This document shows positions 38,090 to 48,900 of a stretch of 64,000 nt of DNA, piece after piece. The notes under the pieces are model-generated. The model was not told where the DNA came from and ran no database searches. It was given only the letters and a program-made list of their open reading frames with translations. Made by a program: the position numbers and the translations under genes. The stretch's first letter is position 1, and each line of letters begins with the position of its first letter. The stretch is from Limanda limanda (Eukaryota > Chordata > Actinopteri > Pleuronectiformes > Pleuronectidae), in assembly GCF_963576545.1 (NCBI RefSeq), contig NC_083638.1, positions 6,560,659 through 6,624,658 on the forward strand, in the 5' to 3' direction.

Positions 38090-38740
38090 TAATTACACTG
38101 ACATGAATGTGTTTGAAAGAACCCGAGCACCGAGCGGTGGGAGGCTCTATTGTATTTCGAAGGACTTGCATTTCCATTTTGGGCTTTTTCAGGGCAAAAT
38201 TGCTGTAACTTCAGTGTTCGAGGTTCAACCTCCCTCAAACTGCATGTGTGTAACAACAGTGCCACCTGCTTGCTACAGGAAGTGACATGTTTTATACTTT
38301 GATGAACTGCTCCTGGGTCTAAAACAGTTCAGTCACCTCATTGGATCATGGTCATTATTGTGACATTTCCGGATCCTTCCATCAGAGCCCCTACTTGAAC
38401 AGATATATTAGTCAGTACGTAATAATAGTTATGGCGCCACCTACTGGCAATAGGAAGTAAGCTTTTTTGATACTATCATTGGATTTACATAAAATCATCC
38501 CAGTGTGATGTGCTATTTGATAGCGTAGACCATAATGAGCAATTAGCAGGCAAGGATCGACATTGCGTGAAGGACGCAGGAAGTGAAGCGTTTATCCGTG
38601 CTGCATTAAGCAAAACACGTGCAGCGCGGAGACGTGCGCTTGGTCATCGATCGCTCTCTCCACTGACCGAAACAGGCTTCAACGTGTGGGTGCTCGGGCC
38701 CGTCAGTGCTACAACATAGCCCTAGTTTAATTTGTTACTG
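38090..38740 (+). repeat. dispersed repeat downstream of TRIM
   Basis: It includes AAATTGCTGTAACTTCAGTG (38197), 'gccacctgcttgctacagg', 'atggcgccacctactggc', 'aataggaagt', a GC-rich 'gcagcgcggagacgtgcgc' section and 'gtgggtgctcgggcccgtca', the layout of a high-copy fish repeat. The first part also occurs upstream of TRIM. Confidence 0.55.
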
Positions 38741-39654
38741 ATTACACAACACTGTGGTGTTTATGCCAACACAACCAGATAGTCATCATGGTGTTGAGTG
38801 CAGATTACAATGAGTCTGTTATTAACCTCTGTCAGAACTGCACAGCATTGCCACCAAATGTCATCCTCACTTAATCGCAGAGTGAACTTGTCCTTTGACA
38901 TGTTAATGATTATTCCTGTGGCTCAGGTTCGACATCATACATCCCTGTCGGTCTTTGGGTGTAAGTGCAACCGTGACTTGATTCAGAAACCACTGGCGTT
39001 TTTCCATTCACGCTCGTTTCATTGAGATCAATGTTTTGAATTCGGCCGTTTTGTCCTCTGGTATTCTGTTTGATCTGAGGAACCATCAGTTGTGCAGGGA
39101 AATTAAACGTCTATTGGTAGACACAATTCCATCAACACATGAAAGTTTGGATTAGAGGTAGAGAGATTCCTGAAGAGATCACATACTCAAATAGTTTTGT
39201 TAAGCTTATCTCTATTAGAGATTTGATCGTACATGATCATTTAAAAGATCAGGTGTTGGCTGATTGGTGGTAAAAATATACAAATCTATTGAATAATTTA
39301 AAAGTCCATATAGAACATAGAGCTAAGAATTTCTGGACAAAGCTGAAAGAATAAATTTCCATTAATTTATTTCATTTCTATTCTTGTTACTGACTAATTA
39401 TTGGTGATTTTCAACGTGTGCAGGTATTTGCAGCTGTGTTTTCTCAGCACATCATCTCCTGGATTTGAATGCTGTAGCTTTTAAGAGGAAGAAACATCCA
39501 ATTACTAACTTTTCCAATCAGCCTCCATAGAAATAACTTCATCCATAATCTCTGTGGATTTGAGCAACTCATCAATGTTCATACACATGATCTCGTTCTG
39601 AGTTAACTTTTCCTTTTATTCACTCCATGTATCAATTATTAAATAATAAAATGG
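38741..39654. other. non-coding stretch
   Basis: AT-rich. Nothing recognised. Confidence 0.5.
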
Positions 39655-39790
39655 GCCAAAAAAGAACCCATTAAATTTGTGGCAGATCCAGGTCAAGATC
39701 CAGGATCGTTTTCACCGTCTTTAACTTTGGGAGATGGGCAATGGATACAGAAACAGGCACGTGCAATTTGGTGCATGTCCCAAAAATATA
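39655..39790 (+). repeat. dispersed repeat ('aagaacccattaaat' type)
   Basis: 'gggccaaaaaagaacccatt', 'ggcagatccaggtcaagatc' and 'tctttaactttgggagatgg' resemble the inner part of a common fish repeat. Its start is seen at 55850-55990 and an inverted copy at 52.7-53.0 kb. Confidence 0.5.
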
Positions 39791-41839
39791 AATCTCAATC
39801 TAGTGAATCTAAATGTGGTTTCATGACGCGTCTGTAGGGTCTTGAAGTGGTATGCTCTAAATTGAGTGCAATTCTAGTTTTGTCCTTAATGGATGAGATA
39901 CAAATAATAGATCCGCTTGAAGACAAGTAGCACAGCAGGAATTGGATCGATTTTGGAAAATCTATGTCAATGCCAGAACAATAACAGCTCGGTCCATCTT
40001 CTGTTTTTAAGAGAATGATTTATAGAAACACCACATTCACAGATTCAGTGAAAAAGACACATGGTCACGATCTTATTCAATGTTTTGAAGAAAAAATACA
40101 ATTGCATTGAACTTCTTTCAAAAATAAATAGTGAAGAAACAACAGCCCAATTAACTGAAGCCCAAAATACTGGCAGTAGATTGTTTTGTTCTTTTTGACG
40201 ACCAATGATCAAAATTCCAAAGATGTTTAATTAAATGTAATGTCTGACAAGGAAAAGCAGCAAAGCCTCACATTTGAAATATAACTTGTTTAAAATTCTT
40301 GCTTTAAAAAAAATGAAGCTGGGTTGTAAAACATTTTAAAGCTGTACTGTATTTCTCACACGCTCTCTTTCTGTGCGTTTGTGTGAAGCTTTCCTGATGT
40401 GATCCATACAAATAAATTTTTCTGGTATGGATGAGAAATGCAATGCCTGTCATTTATAATCCCACAAACCCAAAGGTATACAAAAGGTGTTTCATTAAAT
40501 CTCCTGCTGAAATGGACACAGCTGTCTCAGTGCGAGAGCTTTCAGAAGTATCCTCTGGTTTCCTGACAAGCCTTCTGTTTGCGTTAGTATCAGTCATTTG
40601 CACAGAATGGAGACGTGGAGGCGGATCTCAATGTGTTGATCTAGTCGAACACGACAACAATCATTTCAGCTAACGGAGAAACACACTGTCAGTATCTACA
40701 ACCATTAAAAAGTCCAGACGGGCTCAAAGACAAACCAGAGCCTCCACACAGCCTCCTCATTCACACTCTGTGACAGTCACGCTCCCTGCAGGTTCACACT
40801 CTCCTCCTCCATCCAGAGCGGCTCAAACATCGCCTGCTACCACAGCTGATGATGGAGGCCTTCAAATCCAAAATCTGATCTTTAAACAATTATTATTTAT
40901 GAAACTGTGGATGTTATCTGGAAATATTTCATGGAGATGGTTAGAGGTTAAAGGTTTAAACAAAAGTAAAGGTAAAGAAAAGGACATGGACTCATTCAGC
41001 TGACTGATGAATGTTAGTAATGTAATGCTTCCTATGTGTCACCTAGCATGAGATACAGCACCAAACACACTTCACACCTTTTATTATGTGACCTTTCAAT
41101 GGTAAATAGTATACTGATGGTACACTGATGGGATTGTGTACATTTCACCCTTTAATTTTATTGTTCAAAACCCTCTACTTCTTAACAGTTGTAGTGAAAC
41201 ACACAATGCATTTTAATTGTTATAATTATTTTAAAAGTTGTTTCAAAGGCAGTTGCCTATTTGCAGGAGCCCTTTCTTCTTGTCCAAGGTAAATAAAGAT
41301 GAAATGACCCAAGTAACCTCTCATCTGTTGGACTGTCCTTCTGTCTGCTTTAAACCCCAACACACAACATCAGGGTTGCGAGCTCTGCGTCACAGAATCT
41401 GCCTAATGACTAATTAAAACAAGCCCAGCGGCAAGAAAACAAACACCCCCAAAAAACTGCCTGATACCAGAACTTTGAATATATGACTTAAATTACGCTT
41501 ATTCTGCTTTTTACACAACGTTGCCAACCATTCTTAAACAAAGGTCCTAAAATGACCTTTGTTTAATCAAAAACAGTAACATCAATAATTTCCTCCTCCA
41601 CCCTGTCTGTATGACACATTCTGATTAAATGTTGTATGTATTTACTGTGGTTAATGCAACACCTGACTTCAGCTGAAACACCGAAACAATCACTTGGTTT
41701 CACACACAAAAATGAAGATGACACCATGTTTTGATGTGTTTGTTGATGACTAACAAAAAACTAACGGGCATAGTTCTCAACTCAATTCAACGTCACCGCA
41801 CCTGCTTCAGTTTGTCGTGTGTCTATGCTCTTCTAAGGC
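39791..41839. other. non-coding stretch with one hairpin
   Basis: No gene recognised. A perfect hairpin lies at 41534-41566. Confidence 0.5.
41534..41566. repeat. perfect 13-bp hairpin, 7-base loop
   Basis: TTAAACAAAGGTC (41534-41546) and GACCTTTGTTTAA (41554-41566) are exact reverse complements around CTAAAAT. Confidence 0.8.
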
Positions 41840-41863
41840 GTGTGTGTGCGTGTGTGTTTGTGT

Positions 41864-41896
<33 letters not shown>

Positions 41897-41897
41897 G
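41840..41897 (+). repeat. (TG)n microsatellite, interrupted
   Basis: TG dinucleotides with GC, TT and TA interruptions. Confidence 0.93.
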
Positions 41898-41899
41898 TA

Positions 41900-42178
41900 C
41901 CTCATAGTTGTGCTGATGCTGTCTCTTCTCAATGAAGAGCAGTAGGTCACTCATCCAAGACATACAGTTGGATCACAGCCTCCACACTTTGTCCCAACGT
42001 GGTCCCAAACACATAGAAGAAGACAAACTCCTCTTTACGTTCTCGGCCGATGTGGGAAGTCAAACACAAACCAGTCGTCCTCACTCCTGATGGACATGAA
42101 GAAGATCTCAGTTGGGTGGGACTCTCCCTTTGAGCCAGGGGGGCGGCCATGTTGTCCTGGTCCCACCTTGCGCTGCCT
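41900..42178 (-). pseudogene. coding-like patch, possible broken exon of an unknown gene
   Basis: On the minus strand a CAG acceptor-like site (just above 42178) and a GAG/GTACC donor-like site (near 41897) bracket about 280 bp. One frame includes TEIFFMSIRSEDDWFVFDF and then stops. A second gives EEFVFFYVFGTTLGQ and continues to a stop. A third gives MSDLLLFIEKRQHQHNYE up to the donor. The peptides look protein-like, but the frame changes twice. I do not recognise the family. It may be a decayed exon, a misread exon, or chance. Confidence 0.3.
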
Positions 42179-42226
42179 GTTTTAGAGTGACACAATTTAC
42201 TGAAGCAATGGTAGGATATCTACTGC

Positions 42227-42356
42227 TATGTATATATATTAACTCTGGAGCTTTTATACTACGTATATCTTAATATTTGGGTTTTTTAAATTATGTATAT
42301 CTTATCGCAAAGGTTTTTTAAAATGATATATATCTCATCTCTCGGGCATTTAAGAG
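42227..42356 (+). repeat. degenerate ~32-bp tandem repeat, four copies
   Basis: TATGTATAT-like starts at 42227, 42260, 42292 and 42324. Each is followed by TTA/TCTTA and, in most copies, 'ggttttttaaa' or similar. Confidence 0.6.
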
Positions 42357-44019
42357 AAAGAAACATTTCGTTCCCACCGCTTCCCACTCTTATCTCTTTT
42401 GACCGTTTCTAACCTCTGGAAATTGAGCTACATGAATGTACCGGAACAGTTTTTCAGTTAGAAGCTCAGAGTCAACATTTGTACGAGTTTTGAATTCACA
42501 AATTCGTGTTTTCCCTGTGACCATTAGCGGCAGTGACGGAGGAATCGGGCGTCTCGCAGCAGCTGGAACCGAAACAACACTCAGCTGGTGACGTGAAACA
42601 GACGAGCCTGCAGCGGCCATTTCATAATGAAGCATGTCCTGTACATCTTGCAGCTAAAGCGCGGCAGCTGTTTCTTTACTTCACTTCACTGACTTCATTT
42701 GTTTTTATTGTTGGTGACTCTTATTCTTTAATGCACGATCAGGGCTCATTGCTTTTGTTTTTTATTCTGCAAAGAGAAATCCTGGAATCTGTTGGTGCAT
42801 TGAATTTTGGGTGGGTGCAAATTATGCAAAGATCCATGACTCATATTCTCAGAAGCACAATTACCAGGGGATCTGATTTATTCCTTCAGCAGAATACAGA
42901 ATATTTGGGAAAATAACAACCCACCAGGTATTTAATGTTAAAAAAAGATCAAGATGCAAATCCATAGTTTTATATATAATGAAAAATATATAAACTCTTC
43001 CTGCTGCACTACATCGTTCATAGGTATTTCTTGATTTTCACTTATAAACCTCTTCATCAACCTGTTTCCATCTCTCCTGCATCACTTGAGTTACTTAAAT
43101 CAATGCAACAAAGAAAGAACAACAACTTTCACTTCACCTTTTTCGCACAATGAGCAGTTTTGTTCATGTATTTTAAATAAACAAAACAACACACTATTCA
43201 CATCAAATAGAATGCAACCGCGATCAGGTGTATCCAGGGTTGTTCCATCCCCAACACACTCCGACCCTGAGCTGGGCAGGTTTTATGGTTTATACTGAAT
43301 CTACACCAATTGAAGTACGTTTATTAATGTATTATTGTTGTGTTTATCGGCCAAGGCAGGAAATGAGCAGAGGACTGATATTTTAAACCTTTAGCTTATC
43401 AGGACTCTGTCATTTTCAAATAATGGGATTTCTTAGTAAATGTTTTTAACTATCTAATTATGAAAAATAGTGAAAACAGTTCCCCATTATTTCCCATAAT
43501 TCCTTATGCAACAACTTGAAATTCTTTCTCTCTTAACTGTAAAAAAAAAACATTCCATCTCTCGTCAGAAGTTTAATATTTACTGGAGCTTTTTCCCTGA
43601 ATGCTGTAACTATTAATATTCGGAGCAGACACCGTCAATCATAATGACTTTGCACAATGGCTGCTACATTATCAGTTAATATCTTCTCCCAGTAAAAACT
43701 GTCTGTGTCGCCTTATCTAATTATTTCCTAAATAAAGTGGCACCACAGTGGGTGGCAGCAACCGAGAGAGAGGAAAAGAGTGTGTGGGAGGTTACAGTTC
43801 TTTTTCAGTCGCCTCAGTCACATACAATACATCATTATGGGCTCTGCTATTGTGATGTGAGACAAGCAAATAAAGGCTGTTCACGACCTTATCACAACGG
43901 GTTTTTTTTTACAATTGCAACAATTATTTTGTAGGCGAATGTAATATGTTGAGATGCTGTATATATGTACTTACTTGTCTCGAAGCTCAGCAAACTGTCC
44001 GAAGTAGTTTTTTTCTAGA
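42357..44019. other. non-coding stretch
   Basis: A 127-codon plus-strand frame at 42533-42916 has no recognisable domain. Nothing else is seen. Confidence 0.5.
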
Positions 44020-44100
44020 TCCAGCAGGGGGCGATCACTGTCAGATTGACCTATTGCATGCCCTCTCTACCTATCAATGAAATACGTCATATTCATGCTA
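44020..44100 (+). repeat. dispersed repeat, partner of 14040-14100
   Basis: CCAGCAGGGGGCGATCACTG followed by TTGACCTATTGCATGCCCTC aligns with the 14-kb copy in the same orientation. Confidence 0.55.
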
Positions 44101-45088
44101 TGAAAATGGAGGATGTTAGCGAATCCTGAAAAACAAGCAGTTTTTTTCGGTCAGATTTGTAAAACAATTTGCAGAATAAACAAAGAGGAATGTGAAAGAA
44201 AATTTGGATTCAAGTTCTGTGTAATTGGGTGTATTTCTGTTTCTTTTATATTTATTTAAAATAATGTTTATGGTTAAGTTGTAAAATATTGGGCCACAAT
44301 TATATTTAATTCATACGGTTTTAATAATGACATCTTAGGGATAATTTACTTCTATATTTTATCCTCAGTATTGGTATCAGAAATATTTCACTGTCTCATT
44401 TCCACTGCAAAATTGGCATCTAAATATTCTATAAAAATAAAACATTGTCAAACATGAATATATCAGGTTTTTTGTTGTCCCCAATGACGTCTGTATTGTC
44501 TGATAATGGGGCTGATTAGAGAAGAGAGTGGAAGAATATTGAAGATGTTTTTTTCTTTGAGGACCAAAAGACAAAAAAGGAAACAATTCCACTGATTATA
44601 TTAATATCTGTAGAATTGATATTGACTTTACAGTAGTCAAATTGCATTTTGGAACCTTTTCATTGTTTTGAGCATCACCTGATAACAGTCGGCCACACAA
44701 CAACAATCTGTTATCCCACATTGTAGGAAATCAACAATGAAACCTCTGTTAATTTGTGCAAACAAATCATTCATTCAACCGAACAAAGTAAATCAAAATA
44801 ACAATTAAGCAATTGCAGGATTCATGTGCACACAAGTTATTAATTTGTTGGTACAAATTTGTCATTTGTATGCATGAACTCTCAAAGTTTCCCACTCGTA
44901 CCTGCTGGGCCTCGTTGAAGCGGACTAATGTAGCATATTAAGAAAGCCTGTTATTCCATAGCTGCAGAGTTGGGAGCTGTGCTTTGATATATGGTTTCTA
45001 TCAGGACGCCTACGTTCTTCAAGACCGGGTCACACAACACCAGCATGTCAGACTATTACTGTCTCTGCAGACGAGAGGGTGTAAGGTC
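44101..45088. other. non-coding stretch, left flank of the Gypsy insertion
   Basis: AT-rich. Nothing recognised. Confidence 0.5.
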
Positions 45089-45092
45089 ATTC

Positions 45093-45909
45093 TGTAACAA
45101 ATCGCCCTGTTTCAACCCCAGGGCAAAGTTACTACGCATTAAATTTAAAGGACACGGGCGGAGCCGACCCACTGTGTTTGTTGCACGCTGCCTGAACAAG
45201 TTAACATAAACGAAAAATCCCTAATTGGACCGATAACCTAGTTATCGGTCTTACCAAAAATTAACTAAATATATATATAAACGGAAAACACTCAAACAGG
45301 TTGCTTATTATATACTGTATTTACACAAAACACCAATAACCCCCCTCGCTCATGCCCGCAAACATTGGCGGACCCGTGAACATAAACAAGCTATTTACAC
45401 ACACTCAAACAACAATATTTTCCCACCCCAGGTCCAAACATAATCCCCAAACAAACGTCCAAAACAAAAATGTCTGCAGGTGTGGCGAGGTGAGTGCCGC
45501 AAACAAATCAAAGTCCACGCTTTCTCACCCCCTTCCAGTGCCCAGAAAATGTTCAGTCCACGATATAAGCCATTACAAAAATCTCCCAGGTAATAATCCC
45601 GTTCCAGAGAAAAAATCCTTTCGGTTGTAAATTATATATCCAGTTCCTCGAACCACTGGCCGCACCGCCCGCCCGCAGCTCCAAAAAAAACACACCCCTC
45701 CCGGCGGGACGTCACTTCCCCATATTTAACACATTTCCTTTACAAAAACCCCATATTTACATAATCACACAAATAATAAACAATCACACAAATAATAAAC
45801 AAATACATACATAGATCCACTTCCTCATTCCTATAGTTTTAAGGTGTCTGACCAATGACATATGTAGCTTTTTTTTTGATCCATAAAGTGCACTGCGGTG
45901 ACCTTTACA
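45093..45909 (-). repeat. 3' LTR of the Gypsy element
   Basis: 817 bp, identical to the other LTR except at 45702. It contains a palindrome CCGATAAC-CTA-GTTATCGG near 45230-45248 and an alternating ATATATATATAA tract near 45270-45280 that reads as a TATA-like box in element orientation. Its first bases provide the stop codon of the polyprotein. Confidence 0.97.
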
Positions 45910-48900
45910 TTCCCCCCCCCCCAGCCAGCGGCTTATCGGGACCATAGTAGGGTTTCAGGTCGACCACATTTATATTGTCCACCTTCATTTTGTCAGACAC
46001 CCAACGAACTCGGTAATTAATAGGACCTAACCTTTTCTCTACCCTTACAGGCCCTGACCATCTGGGTGCAAATTTGGCAGAGAATTTAGCTGAGGCTTTA
46101 GACAAAGGATGTGCCCTAACCCAGACCAGATCCCCAACAGCAAAGTGTACATCTTTGCGTCGTGCATTATAATATCTGGCTTGTCTAGCTTTGGCCACCC
46201 CAACATGCCTTTCAACCTCCTCCAGCAATTGTGTGTGTGAGTGTAGGTTGTGATATGCTGATGAGCTAGGTGCAGGGGACTGGTGTATGAGACGCTCCAG
46301 TGGGCCTTTGAGGGTGCGACCAAGAGCTAACATTGCAGGGGTCACCCCAGTGGTCTCGTGCACTGCAGTGTTGATCGCGAACCTAAATTCTGGCAGCCAC
46401 CGGTCCCAATCATAATGGTAATTCCCCACAAAAGAGGCGATCATGGTCTTCAAGGTCCTGTTGACCCTCTCTGTCAGATTGGTCTGTGGGTGGTAGGCCG
46501 TAGTGAGCTTATGGGTTACGCCCCACGACTGAAAAAGGCTAGCCATCAGCTGGCTTGTGAATTGGGGGCCTCGGTCTGACACCAAGTACTTGGGAACCCC
46601 CCAGCGAGTGAAAATGTCATTTTTCAGGACCTGACAGACTTTTGGCGTCTTAGAATCCTTCAGGGCGAAAAGCTCCACCCATTTGGTGTAGTAATCCACG
46701 ACTACCATCAGCACTGAATTCCGGCCTTTGCTTAGTGGTAGGGGTCCCATGAAGTCTACTCCAATCATTTCTCCTGGAACCTTGACCTCTGTGGATTGGA
46801 GTTGCCCAGCTGGTTTCTCGTTGGATGGCTTATATTGCTGGCACACAGAACAGGCTCGGACATGGCTCCACACATCTTTTCGGACCGTTGGCCACCACGC
46901 CACCTCCAATATTTTCAGGAGGGTTTTCATCCTCCCTAGATGTCCTCCACAAGGGCTGTTGTGAAAATAAACCAGAAACTCTGGCACCAATACATCTGGG
47001 GTAACCATCTGGTAATTAAATCCCCCGTACTTTGAAGGCACACCCCGGTACAACACTCCTTGTTGGTATTCATAGTGAATGCGACCAGGTGTGGGCTGCT
47101 CGATGGAAAGGCCAAGCTCTTTACAAAGTGTGTCAGACTGCTGGGCACTTTCAATATCTTGAAGGGAGCTGGGTAAGGCAGACCAGTTTGATTTTGGAAC
47201 CGCAACACAAACGTTCCCTTCTGATAATGGCGGTGCCCGGGATAGTGCATCAGGGACAATATTACAGCAGCCCTTCTTATAGTTGACTCTGAAGGAGTAA
47301 GGCTGGAGCCGCAGAGTCCATCTGGTCAGGCGAGACGACGTTTTAGGGCAGTTAAAGGCCCAGGTTAGAGCACTGTGGTCCGTGAATACTTGGAACATCT
47401 CCCCCTCTAGGTAGTGTCGCCACTTCTCCACTGCCCAGACGACAGCTAGGCACTCCTTCTCCGAGGTGGAGTATCTCAGTTCTGCACCCTGCAGTGTTCT
47501 TGAGGCAAAGGCTATGGCCTTCTCCTCCCCGTCAATAGTCTGCATCAGGACGGCCCCTAGTCCCACGTCGCTGGCATCACAGTGCACCTGGAAGCCAAGG
47601 AGCGGCTGCGGCTGAGCCAACACTGGTGGTGACTGCAACATCATCTTGAGATGTTCGAAGGCGTCGTGACATTGCTCAGTCCACTCCCACAATACCCCTT
47701 TCCTCTTGAGGTTATTCAGTGGAGCCACAATGTCCGCTAGTCTAGGTAGAAACTTGTGGTACCAGCCCACTAATCCAAGGAATCTTTGGAGACTCTTCAA
47801 GTCTGTTGGTGCTGGATAGGCTGATATGGCCACAATCTTTGCTGGGTCCACGGCTACACCCTCCCCTGATACTATATGCCCCAAAAATGTTAACTGAGTC
47901 TGAAGAAGATGGCATTTCTTCACATTGAGGGTTAGGCTGGCCTCATGCAGCTTTTGGAAGACAGCATCCAGATCTTGTAAATGCTGCTCCTGAGTCTTGG
48001 AAAAAATGATGATGTCATCTATATACACGAAACAGATTTTCCCCTTTAACTCCCCAAGGACAGATTCCATCAACCGCTGAAAAGTGGCACCTGCGTTCCG
48101 CAGTCCAAATGGCATAACTCTAAACTGGAAGAGGCCTAGATGGGTGGTCACGGCGGTCTTCCTTTTGCTTTCTTCGTCCATGGCCACCTGCCAGTAACCA
48201 CTCTGGAGATCCAGTGAGCTAAAATATCGGGCCCCCTGCATGGACTCCAGAATTTCATGCACCAACGGCATTGGATATGCATCGTGATGCGTTTTGGCGT
48301 TGAGGCCTCTATAGTCCACACAGAAACGGGGTGTCCCATCCTTCCTTGGGACTAAGACCACTGGGGAGGCCCAGGCCGACGAGGAAGGCTCTATCACACC
48401 ATCACTGAGCATCTTCTTAATCTGCTCCTCGATGACTGCTTGCTTATGTACCGATGCTCTATAGGCTCTCTTTCGCACTGGCAGCTCATCCGTGGTCATG
48501 ATTTTGTGCCTTACGATTTCAGTTGCACCTGTGGACTCTGTCCAAACTGTAGGCCATTTCTGCAGCAGTGGCCTAACCACCACCGGTTGAGCCTCTACTA
48601 GAGGCAGGCTTGGCTGCTTGATGCTAGCCTCTTCAAATACTGCTACGTAAAAATTGATTATTGAGCCTTGAAACCCCCACTGCAATGCATCCCGGGTTTT
48701 CGTTAAAAACTTGTGCTCTGTCCCCCCTGGCATGACATACTTCCTAAGGTGGGGCATTAAGACTATCTGGCTTGCACACATAAAGTCTAACCCGAGTAGT
48801 AGAGGCATATACAGCTGATCATCACTCAATATATGAACGCTGATGGAGACATGAGTGTCATTGAGGGTGAGGAGCAGGTTAGTTTTCCCTAGAGCCTTAC

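Noticed and set aside
42533..42916. 127-codon plus-strand frame
   Set aside because: No domain, no family resemblance, and AT-rich low-complexity portions.
45352..45630. 92-codon plus-strand frame, duplicated identically at 51099-51377
   Set aside because: It lies antisense inside the Gypsy LTR and is present twice only because the LTR is. No domain.
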